Shown here in pieces: positions 45,727 to 54,014 of a stretch of 64,000 nt of DNA. Each line of letters begins with the position of its first letter. Positions within the stretch are counted from its first letter, which is position 1. A model generated the notes under the pieces. That model saw only the letters and a program-made list of their open reading frames with translations, did no database searches and was not told the DNA's origin. This stretch comes from Halobacteriales archaeon YIM A00010 (GTDB taxonomy: Archaea > Halobacteriota > Halobacteria > Halobacteriales > Haloarculaceae), in contig JAKCFJ010000004.1 in the NCBI GenBank assembly GCA_025041175.1, forward strand, positions 1-64,000, read 5' to 3'. The position numbers and the translations under genes are program-made.

Positions 45727-45746
45727 TTACACCAGTACGTCTGTAA
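45727..45746. promoter_or_regulatory. Operator-like palindrome, copy 6
   Basis: TTACACCAGTACGTCTGTAA. It keeps the arms and the left half-centre CAGTAC. It is 65 bases from copy 5, about six helical turns, so the two sites lie on the same face. Confidence 0.62.
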
Positions 45747-46099
45747 CGGAACACTTGTTGATGCGCGCGAACAGAAAACCGACTCGTAACGAGCACTTCC
45801 TCATCCGTGAGTGCCTCGGGTAGGATATCTTCCCTACGATCCCTATGAGAGGGTCATCATCCGGGCCGGATTTGCCCGAAGTGATCGGCACCCCGCATCA
45901 TCCCGTTCATTAAGTACCTCGAAGTGTGGGCCGACTATCGCCTCATTACTCTCTTGTACGAAGACTCCTTCCGTACCTTCGTTGTTCCTCACACCAGAGG
46001 TCGGCTAGGTGGATTTGTCATGCATAGCTACCTGCGAAATTTAGGCTACCGATATAGATTTCGAGCCCAGTCGTGCATGAGCAATCTACCTGCCTGACT

Positions 46100-46702
46100 T
46101 CAGCTCTGGATCGCTGAATCGGGAATTTCGAAGAACACGGTAGTGGCGTGCTTCTCGCGGCCTTTCCGCACCTCGCGGATGAACGTCTGGGCACGAACGT
46201 ACTCGGAGGGAATCTGCTGGAGGAAGCTGTCTTCGATCGTATAACTGAACGGCGGCCGACCGACACGCTTGCCGTCGGCGATGGTGGCATCGATGCCCTC
46301 CTGCACCCGTGAGCGGATCATCTTGCGCTCGGCGTCGGCGAACACCATAATCATATTGAGCATCATCTCGGCCATCCAGTCGTTCTCCCCGACCGTGCCG
46401 ATTGGCTGGTTCACGAGATCGATGTCGACACCCTTCTCGCGGAGGTCTTCGACGAATCCGGCGAGATCAGCGAACGACCGGCCAAGCCGGTCGGGTTCAT
46501 GTGCGACCACCACGTCGTACTCGTCGACATGTTCTCGGAGATGTTGGTACTCCCGCCGCGAGGATGATGCTCCGCTCTCACCGAGGTCACAGTACCAGTT
46601 GATCTGGTTGTCCTGCTCGTCGTACTTCTTACGAATCGTACACATCTGGCGATGTTCGTTCTGGTCGTCGGTCGAAACGCGGACGTAGGCGGCAATCTGC
46701 AT
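46100..46702 (-). CDS. Serine recombinase (resolvase/invertase family)
   Basis: Intact 200-residue small serine recombinase. The catalytic serine is in QIAAYVRVSTDDQNEHRQ. The conserved arginine region is VVAHEPDRLGRSFADLAGFV, and the E-helix contains MMLNMIMVFADAERKMIRSRV. A short C-terminal part starts GIDATIADGKRVGRPPFSYT, which in resolvases leads into the DNA-binding helix-turn-helix. Start ATG at 46702 (MQIAAYVRVS); the open frame upstream has no homology. In haloarchaea such resolvases occur with IS and plasmid elements. No res-like site was identified. Confidence 0.92.
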   Translation of the reverse strand: MQIAAYVRVSTDDQNEHRQMCTIRKKYDEQDNQINWYCDLGESGASSSRREYQHLREHVDEYDVVVAHEPDRLGRSFADLAGFVEDLREKGVDIDLVNQPIGTVGENDWMAEMMLNMIMVFADAERKMIRSRVQEGIDATIADGKRVGRPPFSYTIEDSFLQQIPSEYVRAQTFIREVRKGREKHATTVFFEIPDSAIQS

Positions 46703-46726
46703 AGTGTGCTCGGATACCCTATTCGC

Positions 46727-46745
46727 ACCTAGATATAATATATAA
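46727..46745 (-). promoter_or_regulatory. TATA box of the resolvase gene
   Basis: Plus strand CCTAGATATAATATATAAA; the reverse strand gives TTTATATATTATATC about 25-43 bases before ATG 46702. Very A+T rich and well placed for a haloarchaeal promoter. Confidence 0.55.
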
Positions 46746-47219
46746 AGAATAGGGATTTTCGTATCGTATGGAAAAGAGGTGTTTTTCACACCGAGTGGGA
46801 GATACTCACTACCACAAATGAAGATGCTTGCGTCGCTTCTTCCTCGGAGGATCGTGTCGATTGCATGCACCTCGGCCACTCTCAGGCCATCTTGTCTCAA
46901 TTTCGTGGATCCAGTACCATACCGATAGAGGCCCTCTTATGGTACACTACTACAAATTCTGTGCCAATCACTGTGAGACAAAGCCGTTTACAGAAATCCA
47001 TCCTCCGAAGTAGGGGATCCCTAACTTCGGAGTGTAAACGCGCATAGCTCGCCTGCGACTTTGATTCTATTGTACCCTTTCGAAATCATCGCTCCCAGCT
47101 GTACGCTTCAAGATTAGAGCTGGTATACAAGTCGTACGCTATGGTGATGGTCAATCTGGGATGTGTTTGCAGAGAGCTGTTGCTCCATGCAATGCTTCAA
47201 CCGAGTGAAGCCAGCCTGT
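46746..47219. other. No gene seen
   Basis: About 470 bases between the resolvase promoter and the IS4-type transposase stop. Only chance open frames. It may contain the left end of the IS4-type element, but I could not match terminal inverted repeats. Confidence 0.4.
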
Positions 47220-48824
47220 TCAGCCAGGCCCGAGTTGGAGATGAATCGCAATCCAATCAGCAAGTTCACCAGCAGTGAGCACAGGCGGAGCGGTCGTCAG
47301 TTCCCGTGAGACGGTCGCTTTCAGGAGTATATCTGTGAGCCGCCAGACGTTATACATCAAGATACCGAACACGAAGTAGTAGAATCTGAGCGTATGATCC
47401 GTCGAGGAGGTTCTCGCGAGAAACTGCTGTTTGATCGAGCGGTATTCGGCTTCGATCCACCAGCGAGAGGCATAGCGGTTGACCCACGTCTCTGCGTTCT
47501 CGGACGTGATCCGTTCGTTCGTAATGAACGGCTGTATGTCACCGTTACGCCCTGAGACGAACAGCACTCGACACTCGTGGTGACCACCTCTGGCTCTGAC
47601 TGTCACTGACTCAACACAGATGTCTTCTCCCTCCTGCTCCATCTGTTCGAGGCATCGTTGGACAGGAGCGGTCTCGACTTTGGGGAAGAGATAGGTGACA
47701 CCGAGGTTGTCCAGGATTTGATAGACCTCTACGGATTCAAAGCCACGGTCGGCAAGCACCAGATCGATCGACACGAACTGTTTGGCACGGTGCACGAGCC
47801 GTCTGACCGTGCGATGATACTGATGGGGGACGTTGTCGTCCCATTCGGAGCTCTCGATGACCGGTTCGACGGCCAGGACGATTGGCATGCTCTTGCCGAC
47901 CAATGACAGCGTCGCGAACTTGTAGGCGTGCTTTCCTGAGGCATCGATGCCGCTAACCTCACTGGGGAGGTCATCCTCGGCGTGGTAGGGCCACGTCGTG
48001 ATGTCGATCGCCACAGTGACGGGTGGTTGGAGAATCTGGAGATGATTCACGGCGTCGAGCAGATTCCTGATCGATCGCTCGAACCCCGCCTGAAGCGTCT
48101 CTTGGGAGTACTGTTTGACCGTTCGGAGGTGGGTATCGCCGTGTGGTGTGTAGTCCTCGCCGAAAAACGTCTCCATACGCGATTGTCCTTGGGGCGTGCC
48201 ACAGCCACCCAGCGCCATCAGTGCCTGCAGTTCGTCGAACCGGCTGTCGGGATACGTCGCATTCGCGGCGCGGCCGGAGTCGAACGCACCGAAGACAGTC
48301 TCGCGAGCATGCCGGACGTGTTTGTGAATCTGCTCGGTGGTGAACTCACCGACATGTCGTTCACGGAGATCTGACTCGGTCTCGTCGACGTGCCGTGGGG
48401 GCCGGAGATCAAGGGTGGTCTCGTTCTCGTACGCAGCAGCGACGAGGCGCTCACTCACTGAGAGAATCGCACGCTTCGTCTCATCTGAGAGGTGGATATC
48501 CCACGCGGTCGTGAGCGTTTGACGGGTTGGAGCCGTATTGTAGGGGCCGAACTTCGACGGATCGAAGCCAAGCCGAACGGCTCGGTCCTCTGTGGAGAGC
48601 CACTCGTAGAGGCCGTTCCACGAGAGGCCAGCGAGTTCGCGGCAGAACAGCGCACGAACGGTAGGGACAGCATCGTACGCAAGTATTTCGAAGCGCTTGT
48701 CGTCTTCGTCCTGAAAGAACAGATGTACGTTCAGCTCCCGAACGAAGTCAACGAGCGTTGGCGCCGTTTCGAGCCGTGTGAGTCCATCGTCAAGCACCCG
48801 TTCAGACTCATCTGTGGCACTCAT
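47220..48824 (-). CDS. IS4-superfamily transposase, apparently intact
   Basis: A 534-residue transposase typical of large haloarchaeal IS4-like elements. The three catalytic acids are in PVTVAIDITTWPYHAEDDLP (Asp), SIDLVLADRGFESVEVYQIL (Asp) and RYASRWWIEAEYRSIKQQFL (Glu, with the Y-R-E-K spacing of IS4). The N-terminal DNA-binding part includes TLVDFVRELNVHLFFQDEDD. ATG at 48824 (MSATDESERVL) is the natural start. No frameshift, so this is the one insertion sequence here that may still be mobile; its ends were not defined. Confidence 0.88.
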   Translation of the reverse strand: MSATDESERVLDDGLTRLETAPTLVDFVRELNVHLFFQDEDDKRFEILAYDAVPTVRALFCRELAGLSWNGLYEWLSTEDRAVRLGFDPSKFGPYNTAPTRQTLTTAWDIHLSDETKRAILSVSERLVAAAYENETTLDLRPPRHVDETESDLRERHVGEFTTEQIHKHVRHARETVFGAFDSGRAANATYPDSRFDELQALMALGGCGTPQGQSRMETFFGEDYTPHGDTHLRTVKQYSQETLQAGFERSIRNLLDAVNHLQILQPPVTVAIDITTWPYHAEDDLPSEVSGIDASGKHAYKFATLSLVGKSMPIVLAVEPVIESSEWDDNVPHQYHRTVRRLVHRAKQFVSIDLVLADRGFESVEVYQILDNLGVTYLFPKVETAPVQRCLEQMEQEGEDICVESVTVRARGGHHECRVLFVSGRNGDIQPFITNERITSENAETWVNRYASRWWIEAEYRSIKQQFLARTSSTDHTLRFYYFVFGILMYNVWRLTDILLKATVSRELTTAPPVLTAGELADWIAIHLQLGPG

Positions 48825-49108
48825 GGCAAAAGGCTGAAGGGGAATAAATAGCTGCTCACACTGTGATGGTCTGTTTTTCCACGACACATTTCATGCCGTT
48901 TACTGGCCGACGAAGACACTGTGGTCTGTCCGCTCAGTAGTGTTTCCGACTCCCCCTTACACCTGTGAGCGATGAACCCCACATCGGTCACGTCATCCTC
49001 TTGATTCGTGTTCGCAATATCGGTTGTTCTTGGGCCATGACAATGATCTCCGACGAATCGATCGTCATGCAGGGTACGGATGGAACTGATGGAGTGTCGG
49101 TCAGTCAT
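48825..49108. other. No gene seen
   Basis: About 280 bases after the transposase start, likely containing the right end of the IS4-type element. Nothing recognisable. Confidence 0.35.
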
Positions 49109-49400
49109 CTCCGCTTAGTGGCTCCGTCTGTGTGTAGCCCCGCCGAAACTGGCTTCGATAGCGACGTGCGCAACTGATGGCTGGGATACCCACGCAGCCC
49201 GTCCCATGATCAGGAGCATTGAGACGGCGACGACGGAGTATCCCAGATGTAAGTTTGGGAGGAACGGTGCGAGTACACGAGCGGGTAGACGATCCCACCC
49301 ACGGTGCCGAACCCCCGACGACGCTCGCGACAGCACCAGAATATGTGTGGAAACATCGTGAGACCCTGTGCGAAGACCGAATAATTTGTTTGCGTATTAG
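49109..49400 (-). pseudogene. Possible transporter remnant (MFS-like)
   Basis: Joining two frames gives GFGTVGGIVYPLV and then LAPFLPNLHLGYSVVAVSML, followed by AAWVSQPSVAHVA. Two hydrophobic helices with a short loop resemble the late part of a major-facilitator transporter. There is one frame change near 49275. The assignment is weak because only about 80 codons remain. Confidence 0.35.
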
Positions 49401-49429
49401 ACCGGTGATCAGTTAGCACCAGCTGGGAT

Positions 49430-51160
49430 TCATTCTCCAAACAGCAGTTCCAGTTCGTGGAAGAACGTAGCAGCCGGTTTCGTTTCGCGGGTGGCTGGCG
49501 TTGGAGGTAGACGACGCTTGTGTCGTGTTTGGAGGTGTCTGTGGGCGTACTGTTCGACCACCTCGGATGTAACTCCACACGTTTTGGCTGTGTGATCGAT
49601 CCCTGCGTCGGTGTCAACGAGATACCAAAGTAGTTCATCGAGCATGTCGTACGCCATGCCTAGCTCGCTTTCATCAGTCTGATTGACATGAAACCCGGCT
49701 GTCGGCGGTTTCTCAATGATCGTTGGTGGGATCTCCATCGTTCTGGCGAGCGCTCGGAGTTCCGTCTTGTATAGCCCGATCAGTGGCTGGAGATCCACGC
49801 CACCGTCGCCGTATTTGGTGAAATAGCCCGTGAGCCACTCGCTGCGGGTGGTCGTGCCGAGCACGAGCCGGTCAGTCGTGTTGGCCATGTAGTAGGCACA
49901 GAGCATCCGGATTCGGGCCACCAGGTTCCCGTGGCTGCGGACGGTCGCCGACGTGGTGAGTGCATCTGGCAATACGTCTTCGATGCGTGTGACCAGCGGA
50001 TGGAGGTTCATCATCGTGTATTCGATGCCGAGCGATTCAGCGAGTTCCACCGCATCGAACGTTGCTGCCTCCGTGGCTTTTCCACAGGGCAGTACCAGTC
50101 CGTGGACGTGGTCGGCTCCTAGGGCTGCGACTGCAAGTGCAGCTGCGACGCTCGAATCTACGCCGCCACTCATGTTGACGACGACTCCCGCAGCACCTGC
50201 CTCAGTGACCTCCGTCTCGATGATGGCTGTCAGCGCATCGTGGAGCTGTAAGAGCATCTCTCGTCCCGCCACGAACGCTGTTGTCGGGTTGGTGTTAGGG
50301 GTCGTGGTAGTGATGTCTTCAATCAGCCGTCGGCTGGTGACAGTGGGAAGCGTTCGTTTGTGGGTCGTTCGGTCGTTGCGATCTGCGTACTGGCGAACCG
50401 TGGACGGATCGAGATGCAGCAGCTCCGCGACCTCTGTGACGCTGTGACGGGTGTCGATCAGCTGGTGGCAGACGGGATCGAGCACCTGGTACGATGCTCC
50501 CAGCTCGGTTTCGTCGGTCTGGCCGGCCCACAACCCGGCTGTTGGTGGTTTTTCGATGATTTCTGCGGGTATCCCCAGAGTCCGAGCGAGTCGACGAACA
50601 TCGGTTTTATAGCAGTCTCCGAGCGGGTGGAGATCTACGCCGCTGTCGCCGTGTTTGGTGAAGTAGCCGAGCAGCTGTTCGGTTCGATTTCCGGTTCCCA
50701 CGACGAGGCTATTTGTGGTGTTGGCCACGTAGTACGCACACGCCATCCGCAGCCGAGCTGCGACGTTGCCGATTGCGTGGCGATCGCCGTTCGTCGATAG
50801 TTCAGGGGCGAATTTGTCTTCAAACAGATCGAGCACGGGCTGGAGTTCGACCGTGTCGTGGGCAATCTCTAGCTCGGTTGCAACCGTGTGGGCGTCACGC
50901 ATGTTCGCGTCGGTGCTCGCAAGCGTGGGCAGACATAATCCATACACGTTGTCAGCACCGACTGCCTCAACAGCGAGTGCAGCAGTCGTTGAAGAGTCGA
51001 TACCGCCGCTCAGGTTCACAACCACACCACACGCATCTGCCGTCTCTACCATCTCCTGAATGAGTGCAACACCCTGCTCCCGGTGCTGGGCAGGGGTTGC
51101 GTCGGTGTCATACGATGCCGTTGACTCTGACTCGGTGGTACTGGTGTCTGAGGTCGCCAT
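49430..51160 (-). CDS. Tandem NAD+ synthetase fusion: two NadE domains in one protein
   Basis: Intact 576-residue protein made of two full NadE domains. The enzyme amidates deamido-NAD+ with ammonia and ATP. Domain 1 (about 25-285) has the pyrophosphate loop VVVNLSGGIDSSTTAALAVE, GTGNRTEQLLGYFTKHGDSG and KPPTAGLWAGQTDETELG. Domain 2 (about 298-570) has VVVNMSGGVDSSVAAALAVA, the variant GTTTRSEWLTGYFTKYGDGG and KPPTAGFHVNQTDESELG. Each domain ends with a THKR-x-LP helix tail. Normal archaeal NadE is a single domain of about 260 residues working as a dimer, so this is an internal dimer. It follows the third NadE gene after one base (TGA-A-ATG). Confidence 0.93.
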   Translation of the reverse strand: MATSDTSTTESESTASYDTDATPAQHREQGVALIQEMVETADACGVVVNLSGGIDSSTTAALAVEAVGADNVYGLCLPTLASTDANMRDAHTVATELEIAHDTVELQPVLDLFEDKFAPELSTNGDRHAIGNVAARLRMACAYYVANTTNSLVVGTGNRTEQLLGYFTKHGDSGVDLHPLGDCYKTDVRRLARTLGIPAEIIEKPPTAGLWAGQTDETELGASYQVLDPVCHQLIDTRHSVTEVAELLHLDPSTVRQYADRNDRTTHKRTLPTVTSRRLIEDITTTTPNTNPTTAFVAGREMLLQLHDALTAIIETEVTEAGAAGVVVNMSGGVDSSVAAALAVAALGADHVHGLVLPCGKATEAATFDAVELAESLGIEYTMMNLHPLVTRIEDVLPDALTTSATVRSHGNLVARIRMLCAYYMANTTDRLVLGTTTRSEWLTGYFTKYGDGGVDLQPLIGLYKTELRALARTMEIPPTIIEKPPTAGFHVNQTDESELGMAYDMLDELLWYLVDTDAGIDHTAKTCGVTSEVVEQYAHRHLQTRHKRRLPPTPATRETKPAATFFHELELLFGE

Positions 51161-51161
51161 T

Positions 51162-52070
51162 TCAGTGTTCCTCCTGTCGGTGTGTCGCTGGTGTTGGTGG
51201 GAGCGAGCGTTTGTGTGCCGTTTCGTCGTGCATCCGGGCGAATTTCGCAACGAGATCCTGCTCGACCGATAGCGCCGTCGCTGTTTCTTCGATGCTGCAG
51301 CCCTCATCGATCACCTTCTGGAGGATGGCATCGATCGTTTCGTGCGTCACAGCAAATTCGTCTTCATCGGTCCGGTCGGCCCACAGTCCTGCTGTTGGCG
51401 GTTTCTGAATGATATGATCTGGAAGATCTAGATACTGCGCGAGCCGATACACGTCCGTTTTGTACAGCTCCCCGAGTGGCAGCAGATCGATCCCGCCGTC
51501 ATCGTACTTGGTGAAATGGCCTAGACAGTGTTCGGTTCGGTTGGTCGTTCCGAGCACAAGCCGGTTTGTCGTGTTCGCCTCGAAGTAGGTAGCCAGCATC
51601 CGGAGGCGGCCTCCAACGTTGCTGACTGCCGTTGTGTAGCCGGGCCGTTCGGTAATCGATGTCGACAACAAGTCGGAAATCCGAGTTGACGAATCAGTCC
51701 GTGCTGTTTGGTCGGCGTCCACTACTGCCATAGCGTCGAGGCAATGTTCTACCAGCGGTTCGATCTCGATCGTTCGAAAGGCGATGCGGAGATCGAACGC
51801 GACGTTCTGTGCCACGGTCGTATCTCCATCTGACGTCGAATCGGTTGGCATCACCAGTCCATACACGTTCTCTGGTCCGAGCGCACGAACAGCGAGCGTC
51901 GCGGCTGTCGTCGAATCGACGCCGCCAGACAGTGCGACTACGATCCCCTCCGTAGCAGACTGACCGACCATCTCCCGGATGAACGACGTACACTCCTTCT
52001 CGATCATTTCGAGATCCCGCTCTGAGCGGGCGTGCTCCGTTCCTGCGTCGTATTCAGTGGTGGTTGACAT
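51162..52070 (-). CDS. nadE: NAD+ synthetase, single-domain paralogue
   Basis: Intact 302-residue NadE. The ATP loop is IVVALSGGVDSTTAATLAVR. The NaAD-binding and dimer motifs are VLGTTNRTEHCLGHFTKYDD, LLPLGELYKTDVYRLAQYLD and KPPTAGLWADRTDEDEFAVT. It has an insertion of about 30 residues around ADQTARTDSSTRISDLLSTS that the other two domains lack. First gene of a two-gene operon with the tandem fusion. A TATA-like box lies about 25 bases before its ATG. It might be the housekeeping enzyme or a specialised copy; without the rest of the genome this is open. Confidence 0.92.
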   Translation of the reverse strand: MSTTTEYDAGTEHARSERDLEMIEKECTSFIREMVGQSATEGIVVALSGGVDSTTAATLAVRALGPENVYGLVMPTDSTSDGDTTVAQNVAFDLRIAFRTIEIEPLVEHCLDAMAVVDADQTARTDSSTRISDLLSTSITERPGYTTAVSNVGGRLRMLATYFEANTTNRLVLGTTNRTEHCLGHFTKYDDGGIDLLPLGELYKTDVYRLAQYLDLPDHIIQKPPTAGLWADRTDEDEFAVTHETIDAILQKVIDEGCSIEETATALSVEQDLVAKFARMHDETAHKRSLPPTPATHRQEEH

Positions 52071-52090
52071 GGTGGGTAGAGCGGTACGGA

Positions 52091-52102
52091 GATCTTTTTA
52101 TG
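52091..52102 (-). promoter_or_regulatory. TATA-like box of the NAD+ synthetase operon
   Basis: Minus strand CATAAAAAGATC, 21-32 bases before ATG 52070, the spacing of a leaderless haloarchaeal promoter. Confidence 0.6.
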
Positions 52103-52674
52103 TTGTATCTGTTACTTTGATATCGTCCATTTCTACCGGTATTCTCTCTTTGTTCCATCGTCTTTCCCATTGTTCTCTATAGAGTTATGCATTATCCTTC
52201 AGTATTAGTCGATATTTAGGATATTTTTGTATGGACGGCCAGAAGTTATCAGCGTCTGGTGGTGGCGGAGTTACTATGTAGTTTCCACTCGGAAGTTGAA
52301 TGTTTGTCTTCTTCCCCAATCCGCTGTGCTCAACTGGTGGCCTCGTATCCAGTCGTGACTACTCTCGCAGGCACTCCCACTATTGTTCTCGTCACATCCT
52401 TGGTGAGTCCGACAAGCCCGAGTATTTCTCTTGGCTCACGTATCTTTCTACCATAGGCGACCCGAACAATTCGAGATTGATCTTCAGAAGCAGATTGTTG
52501 GTCGGATAGAGCTGTTGCTACGAAAGCGTAGCGGGGATGACGCGTGAGCGTCATTCGACAATGTTCCCATTCGGATCGACGAGACCGTCGGCTCTTCGGT
52601 GACAATGGCCGAGAAGATCGAAGGACTGCGATCCGTGTCGCTCGACGACCCCAGCTCTCCAGTTCGGAACCGTT
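52103..52674. other. Gene-free region with two hairpins
   Basis: About 570 bases between the NAD+ synthetase promoter and the ureF stop. It has no recognisable gene. The only structure noticed is the pair of adjacent hairpins at 52517-52553. Confidence 0.45.
52517..52553. repeat. Two adjacent short hairpins
   Basis: GCTACG-AAAG-CGTAGC (52517-52532) followed five bases later by TGACGC-GTGA-GCGTCA (52538-52553). Both have six-base stems and four-base loops. They lie about 120 bases downstream of the ureF stop. They could be a transcription end structure of the urease operon, a small RNA or an IS200/IS605-type end; sequence alone does not decide. Confidence 0.45.
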
Positions 52675-53364
52675 TCAACTCCTGAACAGCCGTCGATCAG
52701 CGCGCTCGTGCTCGCTCGAGAGCGTTTCCACGAGCGGGGCGAACGGCGTCATTTCCTCGGGTGCGCGGTCGGCACTGTCCTCAACCGCTACGATCATCGC
52801 TGGGTGAAGATCGTCGAGTACTCTTTGGACGTCCGTGTGCCCCAACCGGAGCAAGCGTTGTGCCGCCCCGAGCAGCCCCGTGACGAAGCCGTGACACGCG
52901 AGCAGACACGCATCACGAGCCGAAATTCCTTCGTGTTCCGTCACGATCCCGAGAATGACTGCGTGGTTGCCTGGAGCGTCGCCGATGTCCACGAGTTCGG
53001 CGTACTCCTCGACCAGGCCATCCCCGCGGAGGTCCGACTGGAGCGCGAGTAACCGCTCGCCAGCTAGCGTCGAGCTCTCGCGGAACTCAGCGGTGAGCGT
53101 GACGGCAGCGAGTCGGTAGTCGGTCTCCATCACAGCCACCAGATTGTTCTCGCTCGCCCTGGCGTGTGCGGCACGGAGCGCCACGAGGTCACCCGGCCCA
53201 AACTGATTTCGGAGATAACTCTCCAACAGCGCGCGGAGGTCGTCGGCATCGGTCACGCGGTCCGTGGCAAGGAACTGTTCGACGCCGTACGAGAGGCTAT
53301 CGGTCCCGATCGGGAGAAACGAGTCAGCGAGCCGCAGTTCCGCGAGCGCGGCCGCATCGCTCAC
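52675..53364 (-). CDS. ureF: Urease accessory protein UreF
   Basis: Intact 229-residue UreF, which with UreD and UreG loads nickel into apo-urease. The all-helical fold shows LAELRLADSFLPIGTDSLSY, the standard N-terminal motif (P-I-G-x-x-x-x-S). SYLRNQFGPGDLVALRAAHA and SARDACLLACHGFVTGLLGA follow. It is the last gene of the operon. Its ATG overlaps the ureE stop by four bases. The C-terminus ends in a charged tail ADRRLFRS. Confidence 0.93.
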   Translation of the reverse strand: MSDAAALAELRLADSFLPIGTDSLSYGVEQFLATDRVTDADDLRALLESYLRNQFGPGDLVALRAAHARASENNLVAVMETDYRLAAVTLTAEFRESSTLAGERLLALQSDLRGDGLVEEYAELVDIGDAPGNHAVILGIVTEHEGISARDACLLACHGFVTGLLGAAQRLLRLGHTDVQRVLDDLHPAMIVAVEDSADRAPEEMTPFAPLVETLSSEHERADRRLFRS

Positions 53365-54014
53365 TCGTCTTCCCTCCTGGTGTCGGGTTTATCTCTCCCC
53401 TTGGCATCACGTCCTCCTCGTGGAGCCTCGATATCGTGGTTCCCATCGACGACGCGTGAGTGGTGGTGGTTGTCGCTGTCGTGTGCATGATGGTCTCCAC
53501 CGTGTGTATGACCGTCGCCACCGTGTCCGTGATTGGATCGTCTCCCCTCGTCGAACAACGTTGGCGAGACCGCCCGATACTCGGTCGTTGCACCGTCGGG
53601 CAACAGCGGTCGAATCTTCTCCTCCATTCGGCCACGGTCATCGGCGATGGGGAGGTAGACTTCAGTACCGCTGACAGCGAGCGACCAATGGCGGTTACCG
53701 GCCGTGTGGCCCAGCGCCACTGCTTCGGTCACGGTGGCCGCGTCGCCATCGACACCGCCGATGTCGAGCACCATCGCTGGCACGGCATTGAGTGCGACGA
53801 GTACCAGCGAGCCATTAGCGTCGAGCGCGTCGCCATCCCGGAGTTCTCGGCCGACGACGATCCCGATGTCGGTCCCGTCGTCAGTGGTAGTTCGGACGCG
53901 CGAGCGTCGACGCTCGGTATCGTCGAGTGTGACTGTCGAGTATTCCTCCAATTCGAGACGCTCGGCGAGCGCTGACTCCTCGATCGATCCGAGATAGGTG
54001 TCGGCGACCAGCAT
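53361..54014 (-). CDS. ureE: Urease nickel metallochaperone UreE with His-rich tail
   Basis: Intact 217-residue UreE. The N-terminal peptide-binding domain (TYLGSIEESALAERLELEEY) is followed by the metal-binding domain with TEAVALGHTAGNRHWSLAVS, where the conserved His lies at the dimer interface. The final 55 residues are a His-rich nickel-storage tail, with NHGHGGDGHTHGGDHHAHDS followed by NHHHS. Start ATG shares one base with the ureD stop (TGATG). The tail is long compared with bacterial UreE and fits high nickel demand. Confidence 0.93.
   Translation of the reverse strand: MLVADTYLGSIEESALAERLELEEYSTVTLDDTERRRSRVRTTTDDGTDIGIVVGRELRDGDALDANGSLVLVALNAVPAMVLDIGGVDGDAATVTEAVALGHTAGNRHWSLAVSGTEVYLPIADDRGRMEEKIRPLLPDGATTEYRAVSPTLFDEGRRSNHGHGGDGHTHGGDHHAHDSDNHHHSRVVDGNHDIEAPRGGRDAKGRDKPDTRREDE

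Larger units (their letters stand above)
45360..46099. other. Gene-free stretch with two operator copies
   Basis: About 740 bases, A+T rich, without a recognisable gene. It holds operator-family copies at 45662 and 45727 (65 bases apart) and an isolated half-site TTACAATAGT at 45640. The promoter-like density suggests that a regulated gene once stood here and was lost to IS activity. Confidence 0.5.

Noticed and set aside
46828-47013. Small cysteine-containing open frames near 46.9 kb
   Set aside because: Short, overlapping in several frames and without CxxC spacing or other conserved features.
52103-52674. A CRISPR array or tRNA gene in the larger gaps
   Set aside because: No regularly spaced direct repeats and no cloverleaf with GTTCGA-type T-loop were seen in this or any other gap.
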